DNA of 64,000 nucleotides from Argentina anserina (Eukaryota > Streptophyta > Magnoliopsida > Rosales > Rosaceae), in NCBI RefSeq assembly GCF_933775445.1, contig NC_065874.1, positions 20,034,501-20,098,500 on the forward strand, in the 5' to 3' direction. Made by a program: the position numbers and the translations under genes. A model generated the notes under the pieces. It was given only the letters and a program-made list of their open reading frames with translations, had not been told where the DNA came from and ran no database searches. Below, piece after piece: positions 41,238 to 53,873 of this stretch; position 1 is the first letter of the stretch; every line of letters starts with the position of its first letter.

Positions 41238-42542
41238 ATCAGAAAGCCGTACAGAAAGATACTCATACGAGAATTGAAAAGATACTCAAATTGGAAAAGA
41301 TACTCAAACGATAGAAAGATACTCAGATTGAAAAAAACAAACGCCCACACTGGGAACACTCTGAAATTCAATAGAAACTCGCATCAGAAAGCCGTACAGA
41401 AAGATACTCATACGAGAATTGAAAAGATACTCAAATTGGAAAAGATACTCAAACGATAGAAAGATACTCAGATTGAAAGAAACACACGCCCACACTAAAA
41501 ACACACTCAAATTCAATAGAAACTCGCATCAGAAAGCCGTACAGAAAGATACTCATACGAGAATTGAAAAGATACTCAAATTGGAAAAGATACTCAAACG
41601 ATAGAAAGATACTCAGATTGAAAGAAACACACGCCCACACTGGGAACACTCTCAAATTCAATAGAAACTCGCATCAGAAAGCCGAACAGAAAGATACTCA
41701 TACGAGAATTGAAAAGATACTCAAATTGGAAAAGGTACTAAAAGGATAGAAAGATACTCAGTGTGAAAGGAACACACGCCCACACTGGGAACACTCTCAA
41801 ATTGAAAAGAAACTCGCATCAGAAAGCCGTACAGAAAGATATTCATACGAGAATTGAAAAGATACTCAAATTGGAAAAGATACTCAAACGATAGAAAGAT
41901 ACTCAGATTGAAAGAAACACACGCCCACATTGGGAACACTCTGAAATTCAATAGAAACTCGCATCAGAAAGCCGTACAGAAAGATACTCATACGAGAATT
42001 GAAAAGATACTCAAATTGGAAAAGATACTCAAACGATAGAAAGATACTTAGATTGAAAGAAACACACGCCCTCACTAAAAACACACTCAAATTCAATAGA
42101 AACTCGCATCAGAAAGCCGTACAGAAAGATACTCATACGAGAATTGAAAAGATACTCAAATTGGAAAAGATACTCAAACGATAGAAAGATACTCAGATTG
42201 AAAGAAACACACGCCCACACTGGGAACACTCTCAAATTCAATAGAAACTCGCATCAGAAAGCCGTACAGAAAGATACTCATACGAGAATTGAAAAGATAC
42301 TTAAATTGGAAAAGATACTCAAACGATACAAAGATACTCAGATTGAAAGAAACACACGCCCACACTGGGAACACTCTCAAATTCAATAGAAACTCGCATC
42401 AGAAAGCCGAACAGAAAGATAGTCATACGAGAATTGAAAAGATACTCAAATTGGAAAAGGTACTCAAAGGATAGAAAGATACTCAGTGTGAAAGGAACAC
42501 ACGCCCACACTGGGAACACTCTGAAATTCAATAGAAACTCGC
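41238..42542 (+). repeat. Nine-monomer HOR (1305 bp), copy 2
   Basis: It has the same nine monomers in the same order, 1305 bp on. Private changes here are GGTACTAAAAGG near 41737 and CGCCCTCAC near 42068. From this copy on, the eighth monomer carries GATACTTAAATTGG, which copy 1 lacks. Confidence 0.92.
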
Positions 42543-43847
42543 ATCAGAAAGCCGTACAGAAAGATACTCATACGAGAATTGAAAAGATACTCAAATTGGA
42601 AAAGATACTCAAACGATAGAAAGATACTCAGATTGAAAAAAACAAACGCCCACACTGGGAACACTCTGAAATTCAATAGAAACTCGCATCAGAAAGCCGT
42701 ACAGAAAGATACTCATACGAGAATTGAAAAGATACTCAAATTGGAAAAGATACTCAAACGATAGAAAGATACTCAGATTGAAAGAAACACACGCCCACAC
42801 TAAAAACACACTCAAATTCAATAGAAACTCGCATCAGAAAGCCGTACAGAAAGATACTCATACGAGAATTGAAAAGATACTCAAATTGGAAAAGATACTC
42901 AAACGATAGAAAGATACTCAGATTGAAAGAAACACACGCCCACACTGGGAACACTCTCAAATTCAATAGAAACTCGCATCAGAAAGCCGAACAGAAAGAT
43001 ACTCATACGAGAATTGAAAAGATACTCAAATTGGAAAAGGTACTCAAAGGATAGAAAGATACTCAGTGTGAAAGGAACACACGCCCACACTGGGAACACT
43101 CTCAAATTGAAAAGAAACTCGCATCAGAAAGCCGTACAGAAAGATATTCATACGAGAATTGAAAAGATACTCAAATTGGAAAAGATACTCAAACGATAGA
43201 AAGATACTACGATTGAAAGAAACACACGCCCACATTGGGAACACTCTGAAATTCAATAGAAACTCGCATCAGAAAGCCGTACAGAAAGATACTCATACGA
43301 GAATTGAAAAGATACTCAAATTGGAAAAGATACTCAAACGATAGAAAGATACTTAGATTGAAAGAAACACACGCCCACACTAAAAACACACTCAAATTCA
43401 ATAGAAACTCGCATCAGAAAGCCGTACAGAAAGATACTCATACGAGAATTGAAAAGATACTCAAATTGGAAAAGATACTCAAACGATAGAAAGATACTCA
43501 GATTGAAAGAAACACACGCCCACACTGGGAACACTCTCAAATTCAATAGAAACTCGCATCAGAAAGCCGTACAGAAAGATACTCATACGAGAATTGAAAA
43601 GATACTTAAATTGGAAAAGATACTCAAACGATACAAAGATACTCAGATTGAAAGAAACACACGCCCACACTGGGAACACTCTCAAATTCAATAGAAACTC
43701 GCATCAGAAAGCCGAACAGAAAGATAGTCATACGAGAATTGAAAAGATACTCAAATTGGAAAAGGTACTCAAAGGATAGAAAGATACTCAGTGTGAAAGG
43801 AACACACGCCCACACTGGGAACACTCTGAAATTCAATAGAAACTCGC
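42543..43847 (+). repeat. Nine-monomer HOR (1305 bp), copy 3
   Basis: The same order again. The fifth monomer reads GATACTACGATTG near 43204, private to this copy. Confidence 0.92.
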
Positions 43848-45007
43848 ATCAGAAAGCCGTACAGAAAGATACTCATACGAGAATTGAAAAGATACTCAAA
43901 CTGGAAAAGATACTCAAACGATAGAAAGATACTCAGATTGAAAGAAACACACGCCCACACTGGGAACACTCTCAAATTCAATAGAAACTCGCATCAGAAA
44001 GCCGTACAGAAAGATACTCATACGAGAATTGAAAAGATACTCAAATTGGAAAAGATACTCAAACGATAGAAAGATACTCAGATTGAAAGAAACACACGCC
44101 CACACTGGGAACACTCTCAAATTCAATAGAAACTTGCATCAGAAAGCCGAACAGAAAGATACTCATACGAGAATTGAAAAGATACTCAAATTGGAAAAGG
44201 TACTCAAAGGATAGAAAGATACTCAGTGTGAAAGGAACACACGCCCACACTGGGAACACTCTCAAATTGAAAAGAAACTCGCATCAGAAAGCCGTACAGA
44301 AAGATATTCATACGAGAATTGAAAAGATACTCAAATTGGAAAAGATACTCAAACGATAGAAAGATACTCAGATTGAAAGAAACACACGCCCACATTGGGA
44401 ACACTCTGAAATTCAATAGAAACTCGCATCAGAAAGCCGTACAGAAAGATACTCATACGAGAATTGAAAAGATACTCAAATTGGAAAAGATACTCAAACG
44501 ATAGAAAGATACTCAGATTGAAAGAAACACACGCCCACACTAAAAACACACTCAAATTCAATAGAAACTCGCATCAGAAAGCCGTACAGAAAGATACTCA
44601 TACGAGAATTGAAAAGATACTCAAATTGGAAAAGATACTCAAACGATAGAAAGATACTCAGATTGAAAGAAACACACGCCCACACTGGGAACACTCTCAA
44701 ATTCAATAGAAACTCGCATCAGAAAGCCGTACAGAAAGATACTCATACGAGAATTGAAAAGATACTTAAATTGGAAAAGATACTCAAACGATACAAAGAT
44801 ACTCAGATTGAAAGAAACGCACGCCCACACTGGGAACACTCTCAAATTCAATAGAAACTCGCATCAGAAAGCCGAACAGAAAGATAGTCATACGAGAATT
44901 GAAAAGATACTCAAATTGGAAAAGGTACTCAAAGGATAGAAAGATACTCAGTGTGAAAGGAACACACGCCCACACTGGGAACACTCTGAAATTCAATAGA
45001 AACTCGC
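43848..45007 (+). repeat. Eight-monomer (1160 bp) derivative of the 1305-bp HOR, copy 4
   Basis: It keeps monomers four to nine in the order of the other copies, but the first three are replaced by two ordinary A monomers (43848 and 43993), so the unit is one monomer shorter. This looks like an internal unequal exchange after the HOR had formed. Confidence 0.9.
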
Positions 45008-46996
45008 ATCAGAAAGCCGTACAGAAAGATACTGATACGAGAATTGAAAAGATACTCAAATTGGAAAAGGTACTCAAAGGATAGAAAGATACTCAGTGTG
45101 AAATGTACACACGCCCACACTGGGAACACTCTAAAATTCAATAGAAACTCGCATCAGAAAGCCGTACAGAAAGATACTCATACGAGAATTGAAAAGATAC
45201 TCAAATTGGAAAAGATACTCAAACGATAGAAAGATACTCAGATTGAAAGGAACACACGCCCACACTAAAAACACACTCAAATTCAATAGAAACTCGCATC
45301 AGAAAGCCGTACAGAAAGATACTCATACGAGAATTGAAAAGATACTCAAATTGGAAAAGATACTCAAACGATAGAAAGATACTCAGATTGAAAGAAACAC
45401 ACGCCCACACTGGGAACACTCTCAAATTCAATAGAAACTCGCATCAGAAAGCCGTACAGAAAGATACTCATACGAGAATTGAAAAGATACTCAAATTGGA
45501 AAAGATACTCAAACGATAGAAAGATACTCAGATTGAAAGAAACACACGCCCACACTAAAAACACACTCAAATTCAATAGAAACTCGCATCAGAAAGCCGT
45601 ACAGAAAGATACTCATACGAGAATTGAAAAGATACTCAAATTGGAAAAGATACTCAAACGATAGAAAGATACTCAGATTGAAAGAAACACACGCCCACAC
45701 TGGGAACACTCTCAAATTCAATAGAAACTCGCATCAGAAAGCCGAACAGAAAGATACTCATACGAGAATTGAAAAGATACTCAAATTGGAAAAGGTACTC
45801 AAACGATAGAAAGATACTCAGATTGAAAGAAACACACGCCCACACTAAAAACACACTCAAATTCAATAGAAACTCGCATCAGAAAGCCGTACAGAAAGAT
45901 ACTCATACGAGAATTGAAAAGATACTCAAATTGGAAAAGATACTCAAACGATAGAAAGATACTCAGATTGAAAGAAACACACGCCCACACTAAAAACACA
46001 CTCAAATTCAATAGAAACTCGCATCAGAAAGCCGTACAGAAAGATACTCATACGAGAATTGAAAAGATACTCAAATTGGAAAAGATACTCAAACGATAGA
46101 AAGATACTCAGATTGAAAGAAACACACGCCCACACTGGGAACACTCTCAAATTCAATAGAAACTCGCATCAGAAAGCCGTACAGAAAGATACTCATACGA
46201 GAATTGAAAAGATACTTAAATTGGAAAAGATACTCAAACGATACAAAGATACTCAGATTGAAAGAAACACACGCCCACACTGGGAACACTCTCAAATTCA
46301 ATAGAAACTCGCATCAGAAAGCCGAACAGAAAGATACTCATACGATAGAAAGATACTCAGATTGAAAAAAACACACGCCCACATTGGGAACACTCTGAAA
46401 TTCAATAGAAACTCGCATCAGAAAGCCGTACAGAAAGATACTCATACGAGAATTGAAAAGATACTCAAATTGGAAAAGGTACTCAAACGATAGAAAGATA
46501 CTCAGATTGAAAGAAACACACGCCCACACTAAAAACACACTCAAATTCAATAGAAACTCGCATCAGAAAGCCGTACAGAAAGATACTCATACGAGAATTG
46601 AAAAGATACTCAAATTGGAAAAGATACTCAAACGATAGAAAGATACTCAGATTGAAAGAAACACACGCCCACACTAAAAACACACTCAAATTCAATAGAA
46701 ACTCGCATCAGAAAGCTGTACAGAAAGATACTCATACGACAATTGAAAAGATACTCAAATTGAAAAAGATACTCAAACGATAGAAAGATACTCAGATTGA
46801 AAGAAACACACGCCCACACTAAAAACACACTCAAATTCAATAGAAACTCGCATCAGAAAGCCGTACAGAAAGATACTCATACGAGAATTGAAAAGATACT
46901 CAAATTGGAAAAGATACTCAAACGATAGAAAGATACTCAGATTGAAAGAAACACACGCCCACACTAAAAACACACTCAAATTCAATAGAAACTCGC
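45008..46996 (+). repeat. Dimeric stretch (A/B alternation)
   Basis: At 45153-46312, types B and A largely alternate, a 290-bp pattern. The monomer at 46168 has the GATACTTAAATTGG and GATACAAAG marks of the 1305-bp HOR. From 46562, a B pair whose second member has AAAGCTGTAC and GACAATTG repeats at 46852. Confidence 0.85.
46313..46416 (+). repeat. 104-bp monomer (-41, u1-u2 lost)
   Basis: Near 46333-46350, GATACTCATACGA runs directly into TAGAAAG. The 41 bp from u1 to the start of u3 are missing. The recombining sites would be GATACTCATACGA (21-33) and GATACTCAAACGA (62-74), 12 of 13 identical. Confidence 0.95.
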
Positions 46997-47391
46997 ATCA
47001 GAAAGCTGTACAGAAAGATACTCATACGACAATTGAAAAGATACTCAAATTGAAAAAGATACTCAAACGATAGAAAGATACTCAGATTGAAAGAAACACA
47101 CGCCCACACTGGGAACACTCTCAAATTCAATAGAAACTCGCATCAGAAAGCCGTACAGAAAGATACTCATACGAGAATTGAAAAGATACTCAAATTGGAA
47201 AAGATACTCAAACGATACAAAGATACTCAGATTGAAAGAAACACACGCCCACACTGGGAACACTCTCAAATTCAATAGAAACTCGCATCAGAAAGCCGAA
47301 CAGAAAGATACTCATACGATAGAAAGATACTCAAATTGAAAAGAAACACACGCCCACACTGGGAACACTCTCAAATTCAATAGAAACTCGC
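46997..47391 (+). repeat. Trimer HOR (395 bp), copy 1
   Basis: The unit is a monomer with AAAGCTGTAC and GACAATTG, a monomer ending in GATACAAAG, and a 105-bp monomer with GCCGAACAG. Confidence 0.9.
47287..47391 (+). repeat. 105-bp monomer (-41, +1)
   Basis: It has the same 41-bp loss as 46313-46416. In addition CAGATTGAAAG is altered to CAAATTGAAAAG near 47332-47343, which adds one base. Confidence 0.93.
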
Positions 47392-47785
47392 ATCAGAAAG
47401 CTGTACAGAAAGATACTCATACGACAATTGAAAAGATACTCAAATTGAAAAAGATACTCAAACGATAGAAAGATACTCAGATTGAAAGAAACACACGCCC
47501 ACACTGGGAACACTCTCAAATTCAATAGAAACTCGCATCAGAAAGCCGTACAGAAAGATACTCATACGAGAATTGAAAAGATACTTAAATTGGAAAAGAT
47601 ACTCAAACGATACAAAGATACTCAGATTGAAAGAAACACACGCCCACACTGGGAACACTCTCAAATTCAATAGAAACTCGCATCAGAAAGCCGAACAGAA
47701 AGATACTCATACGATAGAAAGATACTCAGATTGAAAAAAACACACGCCCACATTGGGAACACTCTCAAATTCAATAGAAACTCGC
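47392..47785 (+). repeat. Trimer HOR (394 bp), copy 2
   Basis: It repeats 46997-47391 in order. It differs by GATACTTAAATTGG in the second monomer and a 104-bp third monomer without the extra base. Confidence 0.9.
47682..47785 (+). repeat. 104-bp monomer (-41, u1-u2 lost), trimer copy 2
   Basis: It has the same junction near 47702-47719, followed by GATTGAAAAAAAC and CACATTGGG. It matches 46313-46416 more closely than the neighbouring 105-bp copy does. Confidence 0.95.
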
Positions 47786-49669
47786 ATCAGAAAGCCGTAC
47801 AGAAAGATACTCATACGAGAATTGAAAAGATACTCAAATTGGAAAAGGTACTCAAACGATAGAAAGATACTCAGATTGAAAGAAACACACGCCCACACTA
47901 AAAACACACTCAAATTCAATAGAAACTCGCATCAGAAAGCCGTACAGAAAGATACTCATACGAGAATTGAAAAGATACTCAAATTGGAAAAGATACTCAA
48001 ACGATAGAAAGATACTCAGATTGAAAGAAACACACGCCCACACTAAAAACACACTCAAATTCAATAGAAACTCGCATCAGAAAGCTGTACAGAAAGATAC
48101 TCATACGACAATTGAAAAGATACTCAAATTGAAAAAGATACTCAAACGATAGAAAGATACTCAGATTGAAAGAAACACACGCCCACACTGGGAACACTCT
48201 CAAATTCAATAGAAACTCGCATCAGAAAGCCGTACAGAAAGATACTCATACGAGAATTGAAAAGATACTCAAATTGGAAAAGATACTCAAACGATAGAAA
48301 GATACTCAGATTGAAAGAAACACACGCCCACACTGTAACACTCTCAAATTCAATAGAAACTCGCATCAGAAAGCCGTACAGAAAGATACTCATACGAGAA
48401 TTGAAAAGATACTCAAATTGGAAAAGATACTCAAACGATAGAAAGATACTCAGATTGAAAGAAACACACGCCCACACTGGGAACACTCTCAAATTCAATA
48501 GAAACTCGCATCAGAAAGCCGTACAGAAAGATACTCATACGAGAATTGAAAAGATACTTAAATTGGAAAAGATACTCAAACGATACAAAGATACTCAGAT
48601 TGAAAGAAACACAAGCCCACACTGGGAACACTCTCAAATTCAATAGAAACTCGCATCAGAAAGCCGAACAGAAAGATACTCATACGAGAATTGAAAAGAT
48701 ACTCAAATTGGAAAAGGTACTCAAAGGATAGAAAGATACTCAGTGTGAAAGGAACACACGCCCACACTGGGAACACTCTCAAATTGAAAAGAAACTCGCA
48801 TCAGAAAGCCGTACAGAAAGATATTCATACGAGAATTGAAAAGATACTCAAATTGGAAAAGATACTCAAACGATAGAAAGATACTCAGATTGAAAGAAAC
48901 ACACGCCCACATTGGGAACACTCTGAAATTCAATAGAAACTCGCATCAGAAAGCCGTACAGAAAGATACTCATACGAGAATTGAAAAGATACTCAAATTG
49001 GAAAAGGTACTCAAACGATAGAAAGATACTCAGATTGAAAGAAACACACGCCCACACTAAAAACACACTCAAATTCAATAGAAACTCGCATCAGAAAGCC
49101 GTACAGAAAGATACTCATACGAGAATTGAAAAAATACTCAAATTGGAAAAGGTACTCAAACGATAGAAAGATACTCAGATTGAAAGAAACACACGCCCAC
49201 ACTAAAAAGACACTCAAATTCAATAGAAACTCGCATCAGAAAGCCGTACAGAAAGATACTGATACGAGAATTGAAAAGATACTCAAATTGGAAAAGGTAC
49301 TCAAAGGATAGAAAGATACTCAGTGTGAAAGGAACACACGCCCACACTGGGAACACTCTCAAATTGAAAAGAAACTCGCATCAGAAAGCCGTACAGAAAG
49401 ATACTCATACGAGAATTGAAAAGATACTCAAATTGGAAAAGATACTCAAACGATAGAAAGATACTCAGATTGAAAGAAACACACGCCCACACTAAAAACA
49501 CACTCAAATTCAATAGAAACTCGCATCAGAAAGCCGTACAGAAAGATACTCATACGAGAATTGAAAAGATACTCAAATTGGAAAAGATACTCAAAGGATT
49601 GAAAGATACTAAGATTGAAAGGAACACACGCCCACACTGGGAACACTCTCAAATTCAATAGAAACTCGC
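47786..49669 (+). repeat. Irregular stretch, types A, B and D
   Basis: Thirteen monomers. At 48510-49090, four of them echo the order of the 1305-bp HOR (GATACTTAAATTGG with GATACAAAG, GCCGAACAG with D, GATATTCATACG with CACATTGGG, then B). This is a displaced partial copy. Confidence 0.85.
48221..48364 (+). repeat. 144-bp monomer (-1)
   Basis: ACTGGGAACAC is shortened to ACTGTAACAC near 48333-48342. Confidence 0.93.
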
Positions 49670-50394
49670 ATCAGAAAGCCGTACAGAAAGATACTCATAC
49701 GAGAATTGAAAAGATACTCAAATTGGAAAAGATACTCAAACGATAGAAAGATACTCAGATTGAAAGAAACACACGCCCACATTGGGAACACTCTCAAATT
49801 CAATAGAAACTCGCATCAGAAAGCCGTACAGAAAGATACTCATACGAGAATTGAAAAGATACTCAAATTGGAAAAGATACTCAAACGATAGAAAGATACT
49901 CAGATTGAAAGAAACACACGCCCACACTAAACACACACTCAAATTCAATAGAAACTCGCATCAGAAAGCCGTACAGAAAGATACTCATACGAGAATTGAA
50001 AAGATACTCAAATTGGAAAAGGTACTAAAACGATAGAAATATACTCAGATTGAAAGAAACACACGCCCACACTGGGAACACTCTCAAATTCAATAGAAAC
50101 TCGCATCAGAAAGCCGTACAGAAAGATACTCATACGAGAATTGAAAAGATACTCAAATTGGAAAAGATACTCAAACGATAGAAAGATACTCAGATTGAAA
50201 GAAACACACGCCCACACTAAAAACACACTCAAATTCAATAGAAACTCGCATCAGAAATCCGTACAGAAAGATACCCATACGAGAATTGAAAAGATACTCC
50301 AATTGGAAAAGGTACTCAAACGATAGAAAGATACTCAGATTGAAAGAAACACACGCCCACACTAAAAACACACTTAAATTCAAAACAAACTCGC
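49670..50394 (+). repeat. Five-monomer module (725 bp), copy 1
   Basis: The order is A with CACATTGGG, B, A with GGTACTAAAACG, B, then B with GATACCCATACG. The same order recurs at 50830 and 52280. This copy has CACTAAACACACAC and AAATCCGTAC as private changes. Confidence 0.88.
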
Positions 50395-50829
50395 ATCAGA
50401 AAGCCGTACAGAAAGATACTCATACGAGAATTGAAAAGATACTCAAATTGGAAAAGGTACTCAAAGGATAGAAAGATACTCAGTGTGAAAGGAACTCACG
50501 CCCACACTGGGAACACTCTCAAATTGAAAAGAAACTCGCATCAGAAAGCCGTACAGAAAGATACTCATACGAGAATTGAAAAGATACTCAAATTGGAAAA
50601 GATACTCAAACGATAGAAAGATACTCAGATTGAAAGAAACACACGCCCACACTGGGAACACTCTCAAATTCAATAGAAACTCGCATCAGAAAGCCGTACA
50701 GAAAGATACTCATACGAGAATTGAAAAGATACTCAAATTGGAAAAGATACTCAAACGATAGAAAGATACTCAGATTGAAAGAAACACACGCCCACACTGG
50801 GAACACTCTCAAATTCAATAGAAACTCGC
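50395..50829 (+). repeat. Spacer of three monomers (D, A, A)
   Basis: Ordinary monomers separate two copies of the five-monomer module; the D copy has GGAACTCACGCC. Confidence 0.88.
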
Positions 50830-51554
50830 ATCAGAAAGCCGTACAGAAAGAAACTCATACGAGAATTGAAAAGATACTGAAATTGGAAAAGATACTCAAA
50901 CGATAGAAAGATACTCAGATTGAAAGAAACACACGCCCACATTGGGAACACTCTCAAATTCAATAGAAACTCGCATCAGAAAGCCGTACAGAAAGATACT
51001 CATACGAGAATTGAAAAGATACTCAAATTGGAAAAGATACTCAAACGATAGAAAGATACTCAGATTGAAAGAAACACACGCCCACACTAAAAACACACTA
51101 AAATTCAATAGAAACTCGCATCAGAAAGCCGTACAGAAAGATACTCATACGAGAATTGAAAAGATACTCAAATTGGAAAAGGTACTAAAACGATAGAAAG
51201 ATACTCAGATTGAAAGAAACACACGCCCACACTGGGAACACTCTAAAATTCAATAGAAACTCGCATCAGAAAGCCGTACAGAAAGATACTCATACGAGAA
51301 TTGAAAAGATACTCAAATTGGAAAAGATACTCAAACGATAGAAAGATACTCAGATTGAAAGAAACACACGCCCACACTAAAAACACACTCAAATTCAATA
51401 GAAACTCGCATCAGAAAGCCGTACAGAAAGATACCCATACGAGAATTGAAAAGATACTCAAATTGGAAAAGGTACTCAAACGATAGAAAGATACTCAGAT
51501 TGAAAGAAACACACGCCCACACTAAAAACACACTCAAAATCAAAATAAACTCGC
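50830..51554 (+). repeat. Five-monomer module (725 bp), copy 2
   Basis: It repeats 49670-50394 at an offset of 1160 bp. It has CTCTAAAATTC in the third monomer, shared with copy 3 but not copy 1. Its last monomer ends CTCAAAATCAAAATAAAC, a variant repeated in the next monomer. Confidence 0.88.
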
Positions 51555-52279
51555 ATCAGAAAGCCGTACAGAAAGATACCCATACGAGAATTGAAAAGAT
51601 ACTCAAATTGGAAAAGGTACTCAAACGATAGAAAGATACTCAGATTGAAAGAAACACACGCCCACACTAAAAACACACTCAAAATCAAAATAAACTCGCA
51701 TCAGAAAGCCGTACAGAAAGATACTCATACGAGAATTGAAAAGATACTCAAATTGGAAAAGGTACTCAAAGGATAGAAAGATACTCAGTGTGAAAGGAAC
51801 ACACGCCCACACTGGGAACACTCTCAAATTGAAAAGAAACTCGCATCAGAAAGCCGTACAGAAAGATACTGATACGAGAATTGAAAAGATACTCAAATTG
51901 GAAAAGATACTCAAACGATAGAAAGATACCCAGATTGAAAGAAACACACGCCCACACTGGGAACACTCTCAAATTCAATAGAAACTCGCATCAGAAAGCC
52001 GTACAGAAAGATACTCATACGAGAATTGAAAAGATACTCAAATTGGAAAAGATACTCAAACGATAGAAAGATACTCAGATTGAAAGAAACACACGCCCAC
52101 ACTGGGAACACTCTCAAATTCAATAGAAACTCGCATCAGAAAGCCGTACAGAAAGATACTCATACGAGAATTGAAAAGATACTCAAATTGGAAAAGATAC
52201 TCAAACGATAGAAAGATACTCAAATTGAAAGAAACACACGCCCACACTGGGAACTCTCTCAAATTCAATAGAAACTCGC
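51555..52279 (+). repeat. Spacer of five monomers, C-like variant, D, A
   Basis: 51555-51699 repeats the unusual CAAAATCAAAATAAAC end of the previous monomer, a single-monomer duplication. A D monomer and three A monomers follow. Confidence 0.87.
51700..51844 (+). repeat. Reference monomer, type D
   Basis: Linked changes are A90T and T91G (CAGTGTG), A98G (GAAAGGAAC), and C132G with T135A (AAATTGAAAAGAAAC). GGG at 115-117 is kept as in type A. Most copies also carry A63G and C72G (GGTACTCAAAGGATAG). Because these substitutions travel together, D is a distinct lineage and not scattered noise. D is common from 0 to 52 kb and rare after that; the last copies are near 61.3 kb. Confidence 0.92.
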
Positions 52280-52714
52280 ATCAGAAAGCCGTACAGAAAG
52301 ATACTCATACGAGAATTGAAAAGATACTCAAATTGGAAAAGATACTCAAACGATAGAAAGATACTCAGATTGAATGAAACACACGCCCACATTGGGAACA
52401 CTCTCAAATTCAATAGAAACTCGCATCAGAAAGCCGTACAGAAAGATACTCATACGAGAATTGAGAAGATACTCAAATTGGAAAAGATACTCAAACGATA
52501 GAAAGATACTCAGATTGAAAGAAACACACGCCCACACTAAAAACACACTCAAATTCAATAGAAACTCGCATCAGAAAGCCGTACAGAAAGATACTCATAC
52601 GAGAATTGAAAAGATACTCAAATTGGAAAAGGTACTAAAACGATAGAAAGATACTCAGATTGAAAGAAACACACGCCCACACTGGGAACACTCTAAAATT
52701 CAATAGAAACTCGC

Positions 52715-52859
52715 ATCAGAAAGCCGTACAGAAAGATACTCATACGAGAATTGAAAAGATACTCAAATTGGAAAAGATACTCAAACGATAGAAAGATACT
52801 CAGATTGAAAGAAACACACGCCCACACTAAAAACACACTCAAATTCAATAGAAACTCGC
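52715..52859 (+). repeat. Reference monomer, type B
   Basis: It equals type A except for GGG to AAA at 115-117 and T to A at 123, so the segment reads CACTAAAAACACACTC. CAATAG at 132-137 is kept. The change adds an A5 run and removes the CCCA/TGGG dyad. Type B is the main partner of type A and is dense at about 20.5-22.3 kb and 51-57 kb. Confidence 0.93.
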
Positions 52860-53003
52860 ATCAGAAAGCCGTACAGAAAGATACCCATACGAGAATTGAA
52901 AAGATACTCAAATTGGAAAAGGTACTCAAACGATAGAAAGATACTCAGATTGAAGAAACACACGCCCACACTAAAAACACACTCAAATTCAATAGAAACT
53001 CGC
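52860..53003 (+). repeat. 144-bp monomer (-1)
   Basis: It loses one base in the A-rich GAAAGAAAC tract near 52953-52959 and also carries GATACCCATACG. Confidence 0.93.
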
Positions 53004-53873
53004 ATCAGAAAGCCGTACAGAAAGATACCCATACGAGAATTGAAAAGATACTGAAATTGGAAAAGATACTCAAACGATAGAAAGATACTCAGATTGAATG
53101 AAACACACGCCCACACTAAAAACACACTCAAATTCAATAGAAACTCGCATCAGAAAGCCGTACAGAAAGATACTCATACGAGAATTGAAAAGATACTCAA
53201 ATTGGAAAAGGTACTCAAACGATAGAAAGATACTCAGATTGAAAGAAACACACGCCCACACTGGGAACACTCTCAAATTCAATAGAAACTCGCATCAGAA
53301 AGCCGTACAGAAAGATACTCATACGAGAATTGAAAAGATACTCAAATTGGAAAAGGTACTCAAACGATAGAAAGATACTCAGTGTGAAAGAAACACACGC
53401 CCACACTGGCAACACTCTCAAATTCAATAGAAACTCGCATCAGAAAGCCATACAGAAAGATACTCATACGAGAATTGAAAAGATACTCAAATTGGAAAAG
53501 ATACTCAAACGATAGAAAGATACTCAGATTGAAAGAAACACACGCCCACACTAAAAACACACTCAAATTCAATAGAAACTCGCATCAGAAAGCCGTACAG
53601 AAAGATACCCATACGAGAATTGAAAAGATACTCAAATTGGAAAAGGTACTCAAACGATAGAAAGATACTCAGATTGAAAGAAACACACGCCCACACTAAA
53701 AACACACTCAAATTCAATAGAAACTCGCATCAGAAAGCCGTACAGAAAGATACCCATACGAGAATTGAAAAGATACTGAAATTGGAAAAGATACTCAAAC
53801 GATAGAAAGATACTCAGATTGAATGAAACACACGCCCACACTAAAAACACACTCAAATTCAATAGAAACTCGC
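53004..53873 (+). repeat. Six-monomer lead-in to the 1595-bp HOR
   Basis: A/B monomers with GATACCCATACG, GATACTGAAATTGG and GATTGAATGAAAC. These marks recur throughout the next 3 kb, so this is the same local lineage. One monomer has CAGTGTG without the other D changes, together with ACTGGCAAC. Confidence 0.85.

Larger units (their letters stand above)
52280..53003 (+). repeat. Five-monomer module (724 bp), copy 3
   Basis: It repeats 50830-51554 at an offset of 1450 bp, including CTCTAAAATTC. The last monomer (52860-53003) is 144 bp because GATTGAAAGAAAC is shortened to GATTGAAGAAAC. The first monomer carries GATTGAATGAAAC. Confidence 0.88.

Noticed and set aside
40839..48646. 81-codon frames ending in an extended tail (for example 40839-41084, 42144-42389, 46059-46304)
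   Set aside because: They are longer only because GATAG became GATAC in one monomer of the nine-monomer HOR, removing a stop. It is a neutral substitution copied by duplication.
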